64,000 nucleotides of DNA from Melastoma dodecandrum (lineage: Eukaryota; Streptophyta; Magnoliopsida; Myrtales; Melastomataceae), in the NCBI GenBank assembly GCA_029817715.1, contig JARUPY010000292.1, forward strand, positions 558,001 through 622,000, read 5' to 3'. The translations under genes and the position numbers were made by a program. This document shows positions 57,948 to 64,000 of the stretch, piece by piece. The stretch's first letter is position 1. Every line of letters starts with the position of its first letter. The notes under the pieces were generated by a model, which saw only the letters and a list, made by a program, of their open reading frames with translations, did not search any database and had not been told where the DNA came from.

Positions 57948-59945
57948 GTGACAGTAGGAATTCGTTTCCGAATCTATGGCGGATTTGTCATTCTTGTGGC
58001 TATGGTCGCAATAATAGGCCTGTACGCTCTCTACCAGCAGGCCGTCGTCAACGAGAAATACGAGATCCGGGCGGCCATCGAGAACGGCGCGCAGGAGATT
58101 CTCGTGATGGACGGACTCGCCACGCGGCTCTCGGCGCTGGCCGAGTTCTACCGCTTGGATGTCAACGCGGAGCACCTCACCGCCATGGAGGAGGCGCGCC
58201 GGCGGATCGAATCCATCTCCACCGCGCGGTCGACGAGCGCGCGGACGGATGACGGGCGCGCGCTCCATCGCAGGATCGTCGAGAACGCCGCCGCAATGAC
58301 GTCCGAACTCGAGCGTCTGAAAGCCAATGGCGCCCAGCTGCTGACGGCGAAGGGAAACCTGTTCGAGGCAGGCAATACCCTTGAGCAGCTGCTGGACACC
58401 CTGGGTGCGGCCGTCCGCAGAGGTGCCGCCGAGGCGTCGCTGTTGCGCTTCCCGGATGTCGAGATCGCCATTCTCCGCAGCCGGCTCGCCGCCGCCCGGT
58501 ATGTCATCAGTTTCAATCCCCAGCGGCGGATCGAATACCGGGACAAGGTCGAGCAGGCGCGCGCCGCGCTGCGCGCGCTCGCGAGCACGGCGGGAGCGGC
58601 TCCTTTTGCCGATCAGGTCGGTGCCGTGGAATCTGCGCTCGCCGGTTATGCCGTGCAGTTCGAAAATCTCCATGAGGCGAACGCCGCGACGCAGCTGACC
58701 TTCGAGACTGGTCTCAAGCCGCGCGCCGATGCCATCGCGCAGGCCTGCGGGACGCTGCGCGAGCGGATCCTCACGTCGGTCGCGCGCATCAAGACGGAGA
58801 CCGACGCCCTGGTCCTGAGCGCTTGGCGCACCGCGGTCGGCCTGGGCGCCCTGGCCCTGACGGTCGGCGGGCTGCTGGCCTTCGTCATCGCGCGCAGCAT
58901 CATTCGGCCCATCGACGGCATGCGCGACGCGATGGCACGGTTGGCCGACGGCGACATGCAGGCCGCGGTGCCCTCGCAGGACGCGGCGGGGGAACTGGGC
59001 GCCATGGCGCAGGCCGTGGAGGTGTTCCGGCAGAACGCCATCGCCCGGGCCGAGCTGGAAGCCAAGCAGGCCGCCGCGACCGCCGCACGGTTGCAGCGCG
59101 CCGAGCAGCGGGATGCGCTGGTCCAGGCCTTCCAGACGGACGTGGCCGCCGCGCTGGATATCGTCAGCCGGGCCACCGACGAATTGGAGGCCACGGCCGA
59201 TTCGATGCTCCGCTTCGCCGACGAGGCCAATTATCAGGCGGTCGCTTCCAGCGCCGCCGCCGAACAGACCGCGGCGAACGTCCAGGCGGTGGCGACCGCC
59301 GCCGAGGAGATGGTCTCGTCCCTGCAGGAGATCGAGCGGCAGGTGCTCCGCTCGCACGAGGTCGCCGGCCATGCCGCAAGTGAGGCCGAGACGACCAACG
59401 TCGCCATGGCCAGCCTGCGCACGGCGGCCGAGCAGATCGGCGCGGTGGTGACGACGATCTCAGGGATCGCCGGGCAGACCAACCTGCTGGCGCTCAACGC
59501 CACGATCGAGGCGGCGCGGGCCGGCGAGGCGGGCCGCGGCTTCGCGGTGGTGGCGGCCGAGGTGAAGGAACTGGCGGGCCAGACCGCGAAGGCGACCGAT
59601 GAGATCGGCGGGCAGATCGCGGCGATCCAGGCGGCCACCGCCCAGGCCGCGGAGGCGATGGCGCAGATTGCGCGCACGATCGCGAGCGTGAGCGAGATCA
59701 GCGGCGCGATCGCCTCCACGGTGGTGGAGCAGACGGCGGCGACCAGCGAGATCTCGCGCAATGCGAGTCAGGCAGCCAGTGGGACGCAGGATGTCTCGGC
59801 CAACGTCGTGCGGTTGTTGGCGGCGGCGGGTGAGACCGGAAGCGCCGCCACACAGGTACAGAGCGCGGCGTCTCAATTGGCCAAGCAATCGACGAGTGTG
59901 CGGCGGCAGGTCGACGGCTTCCTGCGCAGCATCCTGGCGGTGTAG
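57948..59945 (+). CDS. Methyl-accepting chemotaxis protein
   Basis: A 665-residue chemoreceptor from GTG 57948. Helix TM1 is about residues 8-29 and TM2 about 292-315 ([21 protein letters not shown]); between them is a long helical periplasmic sensor of about 260 residues (HBM/TarH-like). A HAMP domain ([20 protein letters not shown]) and the signalling hairpin follow, with the CheA/CheW-binding tip [29 protein letters not shown] near 505-535. The end has no NWETF-type CheR pentapeptide. The signal sensed is unknown. A close paralog follows at 60480. Confidence 0.93.
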   Translation: MTVGIRFRIYGGFVILVAMVAIIGLYALYQQAVVNEKYEIRAAIENGAQEILVMDGLATRLSALAEFYRLDVNAEHLTAMEEARRRIESISTARSTSARTDDGRALHRRIVENAAAMTSELERLKANGAQLLTAKGNLFEAGNTLEQLLDTLGAAVRRGAAEASLLRFPDVEIAILRSRLAAARYVISFNPQRRIEYRDKVEQARAALRALASTAGAAPFADQVGAVESALAGYAVQFENLHEANAATQLTFETGLKPRADAIAQACGTLRERILTSVARIKTETDALVLSAWRTAVGLGALALTVGGLLAFVIARSIIRPIDGMRDAMARLADGDMQAAVPSQDAAGELGAMAQAVEVFRQNAIARAELEAKQAAATAARLQRAEQRDALVQAFQTDVAAALDIVSRATDELEATADSMLRFADEANYQAVASSAAAEQTAANVQAVATAAEEMVSSLQEIERQVLRSHEVAGHAASEAETTNVAMASLRTAAEQIGAVVTTISGIAGQTNLLALNATIEAARAGEAGRGFAVVAAEVKELAGQTAKATDEIGGQIAAIQAATAQAAEAMAQIARTIASVSEISGAIASTVVEQTAATSEISRNASQAASGTQDVSANVVRLLAAAGETGSAATQVQSAASQLAKQSTSVRRQVDGFLRSILAV

Positions 59946-59958
59946 GGCGCGTGCGCCC
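59945..59958 (+). terminator. Short perfect hairpin after the first chemoreceptor
   Basis: GGGCGC-GT-GCGCCC starts on the last base of the stop codon. A GC-only hairpin without a T-run, so the terminator role is tentative. Confidence 0.4.
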
Positions 59959-60479
59959 GTCCCGCACGTCCCGGACGCCGCCAAGGTAGAACCGCAGCGG
60001 GGTTCCGTCAGGACCCACCCTCTCGGAGCGACGCTGGAAGCGACCGCTCCGAGCCGCCTGTCGGAGTTCCCTTTGCACGCGAGACCCGAAGAGTTTCTGC
60101 GCGCGATGCCGGAGCAGGATCGGGCGGCCGGGCGGTGGCGTGTCCGTCTTTTGAATGGGCACACAGATCTGCGCAGGCAAAAAGGGTGCGGACTACAAAG
60201 TCCGGATCGCGGACCGTCCGGGGAAGCGACGCACTTTCGTTTGATCGCGCATGTCACATGCGAGTTGAGTCGCAGCCGTCTCAGATTTGGAGATTTTATT
60301 GTAATTTATACTGTGGATTATATGGCGATCGGTATATAGTTTCGCATATTGATTGCAATTAACATCTAAGAATAAAAAAGATATCTGACTTTTTGCGATA
60401 AAATGAAGATCTTATCTGTCTGGAAGGGCCGGGACGAACATGCGATACCATCTCAATCCGGAAAATATGAGGATGCGCC
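59946..60479. other. Spacer between the two chemoreceptors, AT-rich at its end
   Basis: A 534-base gap. Bases 60270-60420 are strongly AT-rich, as in front of the first chemoreceptor. The earlier part holds frames without support. Confidence 0.5.
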
Positions 60480-62474
60480 ATGAGATTGGGAGTTGGAGCT
60501 AGAATCTATTTCGGATTTTCTGCAACAATCCTAATATTACTGGCTATCGTCGCGTACTCTGTCTACAATCAAAATATTATCGATGCGCATAATGCGGCGA
60601 GCCGTGTGCTGGAGGAAGAGGCTCGAAAGGCTCTCGCGATCAACATCGAGGCGTTCAAGCTGTCCGGCAGCGCCGAGCAGTATCGGCTCAGTCCGAATCT
60701 TGAGCAGACTGCCGCCATGGAACGGGCGCGGAGCGCGATCGAACGGGAGGCACAACGCCGGAGCACGGCGGCCGTGTCGGACGATCGCCGCCCCGGCTAT
60801 GTCGAGATGGACCAGCTCGCCCAGGCCATGCGGCCGGAACTCGAACGCCTCGCCGGCGCCGCCAAGAGCTTGAGCGAGGCCCGAGCCCGCATGGACACCG
60901 TCGGCGAAGAGCTGTCCGAGGTTTCGGACGTCCTGATGAAGGCTGTCCGCGCACGGTCGGACGAGTCGCTGATTAACGGCGCCCAGGCCCTGGCGATCAA
61001 CGTGTTGCAGGCGCGCCTTGCCGCGGAACGGCACGTTGCCAGGTTCGATCCCGCAAGTGCGCTGACGTTCCACGCGAACGTCGCGGAGGTTCAAGCCGGC
61101 CTCGAACTCTTCGAAGGGGAAGGGACGACGCCCACCGCAGAGGCCGCCAAGGCCATCGCCGCCAAAGCGAGGGATTTTGTCGGGACGTTCGACGCCTACG
61201 ACCGGACGATGAAGACCTCGATCGCATCGCTCCAGACCGGCATCAAGCCGCGCGTCGATCGGATCGAGCAGGCCGCCGTGACGGCCCGCGACACGCTGCT
61301 GGGCGTGGTCGATGAGACCGACCGCGCGACGGCCGCCGCCATAGCGCGGGCGCAACATCTCCAGATCGGCTTCAGCCTGTTCGCTCTCATCCTGTCCGGA
61401 ACGCTCGCGGTTCTGATCGCGCGCAGCATCGTCCGCCCGGTCGCCGGCATGACCGAGGCGATGCACCGGCTCGCTGCAGGCGACACCGTGGCGACGGTGC
61501 CCTCGCAGGACGATTCCGGGGAGATCGGCGCCATGGCCAGGGCCGTGGAGGTGTTCCGGCAGAACGCCATCGCCCGGGCCGAGCTGGAGGCCGCCCAGGC
61601 CGCCGCGCAGGAGGCCCGGCAGGCCCGCGCCGAGCGCGTCGACGGGCTCGTCCGGACTTTCCAGCAGAAGATCGCTGCCGCGCTGGATGTGGTGACCGCC
61701 GCCGTCGCGGCGCTGGACACCACGGCGCGCTCGATGACCCGGGTCGCCGATGCCACCAACAATCGGGCTGCAGCTTCCAGCGCCGCCGCCGAGCAGACCT
61801 CGGCCAACGTCCAGACGGTGGCGGCGGCGGCCGAGGAGATGGTGTCCTCGCTCCAGGAGGTCGAGCGGCAGGTGGTGCGCTCCTCCGCGGCGGCGGGCGA
61901 TGCCGCCCACGAGGCCGAGGCGACCAACGCGGCCATGGCGAACCTGCGCGTGGTGGTCGAGCAGATCGGCGCGGCGGTGACGACGATCTCGGGCATCGCC
62001 GCCCAGACCAATCTCCTGGCCCTCAACGCCACGATCGAGGCGGCGCGGGCCGGAGAAGCGGGCCGCGGCTTCGCGGTGGTGGCGAACGAGGTGAAGGAGC
62101 TGGCGGGTCAGACCGCCAAGGCTACCGAGGAGATCAGCCGCCAGATCGCCGCGATCCAGACGTCCACGGCTCAGGTCTCGGAAGCGATGGCCCGGATCGA
62201 ACGCACCATTGCGGTGGTGAACGCGATCAGCGGCTCCATCGTCGCCACGGTGGTGGAGCAGACGGCGGCGACCGGCGAGATCGCGCGCAATGCCGGCGAG
62301 GCGGCGCGGGGGACGCAGGACGTCTCGGCCAACGTGGCTCAGGTCCTGGCGGCCTCGAACGAGACCGGCACCGCAGCGTTGCAGGTTCTGGATTCGGCGG
62401 CCGAGCTGGCCGAGCAGTCGCTGGGCGTGAGACAGGAGGTGGATCGGTTTCTGTGCGCGATCCTGGCCGCATGA
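60480..62474 (+). CDS. Methyl-accepting chemotaxis protein, paralog
   Basis: A 664-residue chemoreceptor from ATG 60480. TM1 is about residues 8-28, TM2 about 296-318 ([19 protein letters not shown]). The periplasmic domain has the same helical plan as the first receptor but a different sequence. The HAMP and signalling part ([79 protein letters not shown]) is nearly identical. It arose by tandem duplication with a diverged sensor, so a different ligand is likely. Confidence 0.93.
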   Translation: MRLGVGARIYFGFSATILILLAIVAYSVYNQNIIDAHNAASRVLEEEARKALAINIEAFKLSGSAEQYRLSPNLEQTAAMERARSAIEREAQRRSTAAVSDDRRPGYVEMDQLAQAMRPELERLAGAAKSLSEARARMDTVGEELSEVSDVLMKAVRARSDESLINGAQALAINVLQARLAAERHVARFDPASALTFHANVAEVQAGLELFEGEGTTPTAEAAKAIAAKARDFVGTFDAYDRTMKTSIASLQTGIKPRVDRIEQAAVTARDTLLGVVDETDRATAAAIARAQHLQIGFSLFALILSGTLAVLIARSIVRPVAGMTEAMHRLAAGDTVATVPSQDDSGEIGAMARAVEVFRQNAIARAELEAAQAAAQEARQARAERVDGLVRTFQQKIAAALDVVTAAVAALDTTARSMTRVADATNNRAAASSAAAEQTSANVQTVAAAAEEMVSSLQEVERQVVRSSAAAGDAAHEAEATNAAMANLRVVVEQIGAAVTTISGIAAQTNLLALNATIEAARAGEAGRGFAVVANEVKELAGQTAKATEEISRQIAAIQTSTAQVSEAMARIERTIAVVNAISGSIVATVVEQTAATGEIARNAGEAARGTQDVSANVAQVLAASNETGTAALQVLDSAAELAEQSLGVRQEVDRFLCAILAA

Positions 62475-62761
62475 GACCCCAGCCGGCCGGGATCACGCGG
62501 CCGAAGCGACCGTCTCGACATCCACCCTTCCCGGGCGAATTCTGTGCCGCCTCCGATCGCGAGGCGTACGGCACACGAGCCAGGCCAGGACGACCTCGGA
62601 TCGGCTCTCCGATTCATACCCTGATCCTGCGGTCCGGAGCGGCGCGTCGGCCACGCAGGAGCCTCGGGGATCTCCCGCATGCCCATTGAAGAATGCCGTC
62701 CTGCTGGGGGCCTGTCGTGTCCTGTGGACCTAGAAACAGGACGTCGCGTCGGCGGCTCCAA
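62475..62761. other. Spacer downstream of the second chemoreceptor
   Basis: No gene seen; followed by a nested hairpin at 62762. Confidence 0.4.
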
Positions 62762-62836
62762 CAGGCTGCTGCGGACCGCCTCCCGCCTTCGCGCGCAGCG
62801 AAGGCGAGGGGCCGCCGAGATCTCTGCAGCAGCCTG
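62762..62836 (-). terminator. Nested hairpin next to the TetR gene end
   Basis: Outer arms CAGGCTGCTGC and GCAGCAGCCTG (11 bp) enclose inner arms CGCCTTCG and CGAAGGCG (8 bp). The outer arm ends one base before the TetR-gene stop codon (62837-62839), so it could terminate that gene or be a palindromic mobile repeat. Confidence 0.6.
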
Positions 62837-63643
62837 CTAGATCGCGGCCGCGGGATCCGTCTCGTCGCCGTCGCGGCTGCGCCGCGCGCGTGGTCGGCGG
62901 TCGAGGAGCGAGCGGCCCAGCGCACGCAACGGCGCGGTGAGCCGGCGGGCATCCTCCGCCCGCTCCATGAGGCGCTCGCCGTTGCGGATCTCCTTGTCGA
63001 GCCGGGCCATCGTCCGGGCGAGCGCCGGATCGTCGTCGTCGAGCCAGACCTGGGTCACGCGGGCGAAGGCGATCACGACACCCTGAAGCTTCAGCTGACC
63101 GAGGGGCCCTTCGGTGTCGATCCCGGCCGCCGCCAGCATGTAGCGGTGGGAGTTCAGCATGACGCCGTTCAGCGCCAGCATCGACAGCGGCTCACCGCGC
63201 AGCGCGTAGGCGATCCGGCGGAGCGCCGGCTTGTAGGGCTCCATGGCATCGAGACGGCGCATCAGCACGTCGAACAGGCGCTCGCGGGTCGGCTCCTCCT
63301 CAAGGCCCGCGAGGTCGCCCTCCAGGACCTTGCGGTCGATGATCCGGGTCAGCCCGCCGAGCACGGCGCCCTTCGACGGGAACAGATCACGCAACTCGGC
63401 GAGCGTGAGCCCGGCCTCCCGCGCGATGTCGCTGACCTCGATGTCGTTCCAGGGCTGCTCGGCGGCGAGCCGCATCAGCGCCTCGACGGCGGCCTCCCGG
63501 GGCGACAGCTTCGGCGCACGCTCGGCCTGGGCGGCATCCGCTGCCGACGCGCCAATCTGCTCACGATCCTGGTGAACGTCGCCGGCCTTGGCGGAAGCGG
63601 CGGGCTTCCGGGCTCGCTTTGACGGGGCTTTGTTCTCGGTCAT
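62837..63643 (-). CDS. TetR-family transcriptional regulator
   Basis: A 268-residue regulator from ATG 63643. A Lys/Ala-rich flexible N-terminus (about 45 residues) is followed by the TetR helix-turn-helix (AVEALMRLAAEQPWNDIEVSDIAREAGLTLAELRDLFPSKGAVL) and a COQ9-like helical effector domain (ERLFDVLMRRLDAMEPYKPALRRIAYALRGEP, ARVTQVWLDDDDPALARTMARLDKEIRNGE). The C-terminus is Arg-rich. The regulated genes are unknown; it is not adjacent to an obvious target. Confidence 0.85.
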   Translation of the reverse strand: MTENKAPSKRARKPAASAKAGDVHQDREQIGASAADAAQAERAPKLSPREAAVEALMRLAAEQPWNDIEVSDIAREAGLTLAELRDLFPSKGAVLGGLTRIIDRKVLEGDLAGLEEEPTRERLFDVLMRRLDAMEPYKPALRRIAYALRGEPLSMLALNGVMLNSHRYMLAAAGIDTEGPLGQLKLQGVVIAFARVTQVWLDDDDPALARTMARLDKEIRNGERLMERAEDARRLTAPLRALGRSLLDRRPRARRSRDGDETDPAAAI

Positions 63644-63776
63644 ACGTCTGTCGCCCGCTCCTGTCGGTCGTCGGGGTTCATGTAGGCGAGCCGTCCGCGA
63701 TGGGCAGGGCCGTCGCGCGGCCATGCCGCACGAGCGGCGGCGCCTGTCATCCCGTCGCGGGTTCGGCCTCCCGGCG

Positions 63777-63912
63777 CCGCCGTTCTTGCGCGCGGAGCGA
63801 AACCATCCGGCGCGCCATGTCGACCGATCTCGCCCCGCCCGGGGTCACGACGCTGCGCTCATGACGACGGGCGGCGCGCGTCAACCGAAGCGCCCCAACG
63901 GAACCCGTGTCA
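63777..63912 (+). repeat. Dispersed intergenic repeat family A, copy 4
   Basis: Shows CCGCCGTTCTTGCGCGCGGA, GCGAAACCATCCGG, then GACGCTGCGCTCATGACGACGG and the end block CGTCAACCGAAGCGCC then CCAACGGAACCCGTGTCA. The last three bases are the stop codon of the minus-strand gene at the right edge. Confidence 0.75.
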
Positions 63913-64000
63913 CCCGGACAGTTCGCCCGCCCGGTGCCGGGCCGCCGCGACCGCCTCCCGCATCAGCGCGCCGAGGCCGTCCGGGCGCATCAGCACGTCG
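63910..64000 (-). CDS. C-terminal end of an unidentified gene (5' part outside window)
   Basis: The last 29 residues of a frame entering from the right edge: DVLMRPDGLGALMREAVAAARHRAGELSG, here noted by its features as a short loop with RPDGLG followed by an Ala-rich helix. Composition is coding-like and the stop lies at the end of repeat A, as for mutT. Too short for identification. Confidence 0.5.
   Translation of the reverse strand, partial: DVLMRPDGLGALMREAVAAARHRAGELSG

Overview
The window is very GC-rich alphaproteobacterial DNA. The gene set (a MucR/Ros regulator, paired large chemoreceptors, an alphaproteobacterial-length SelO, a CsbD-like protein, many small secreted orphans) and the dispersed intergenic repeats suggest a Hyphomicrobiales chromosome, most likely Methylobacterium or a close relative. 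This is inferred from gene content and style. No rRNA or tRNA gene, CRISPR array, transposase or phage gene was seen.

Layout. 1-7.2 kb: a cut-off IlvD/Edd sugar-acid dehydratase, then a sulfur-scavenging cluster: flavin monooxygenase and sulfonate-binding protein on the minus strand facing away from an SfnB/DszC-like flavoprotein and a second sulfonate-binding protein. 7.25-12.4 kb: a minus-strand metal-uptake operon, probably copper (two small Cys-rich proteins, PepSY membrane protein, TonB-dependent receptor, PCuAC chaperone). 13-18 kb: CsbD-like protein, an orphan NHLM-type HlyD exporter subunit, and a membrane-anchored double ABM-domain protein. 18.5-29.5 kb: guanine-deaminase-like protein, MucR, a PAP2 phosphatase, SelO and many small orphans, mixed with broken genes: a frameshifted FAD oxidase, an egtD remnant, the tail of a short-chain dehydrogenase and a frameshifted small gene. 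29.7-33.7 kb: a complete four-gene osmoprotectant ABC transporter in the osmF-yehY-yehX-yehW order. 34-39 kb: small orphans, a cupin, a PAS protein, an NAD(P)-binding protein and several intergenic repeats. 39.7-46 kb: an SDR, two YdcZ-type membrane proteins, an OPT transporter, an L-KDA-dehydratase-type aldolase-fold enzyme and an aminotransferase. 46.4-49.6 kb: a quinone-detoxification-like operon (glyoxalase/dioxygenase, hydrolase, DoxX) divergent from a LysR gene with a perfect inverted repeat between them. 49.9-53.9 kb: a frameshifted GntR regulator and a cyanide-insensitive-type bd oxidase operon ending in its own GbsR/MarR regulator, with an 18-bp palindrome at the promoter. 54.4-56.8 kb: argJ, a SIMPL protein and mutT, translationally coupled. 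57-64 kb: a degenerate receiver protein, two paralogous chemoreceptors, a TetR regulator and the tail of an unidentified gene.

The genes mainly serve scavenging and stress: sulfur from sulfonates/sulfones, copper, osmoprotectants, sugar acids, reactive quinones and respiration under inhibition. The most notable non-genic content is four families of intergenic repeats; one (four copies) has complementary arms and ends at or close to the 3' end of minus-strand genes in three of its four copies. No convincingly new multi-gene system was found. The best candidates for something undescribed are the orphan HlyD protein with a built-in double-glycine-like segment, the Cys-rich partner proteins of the copper operon, and the gene-end repeat family.
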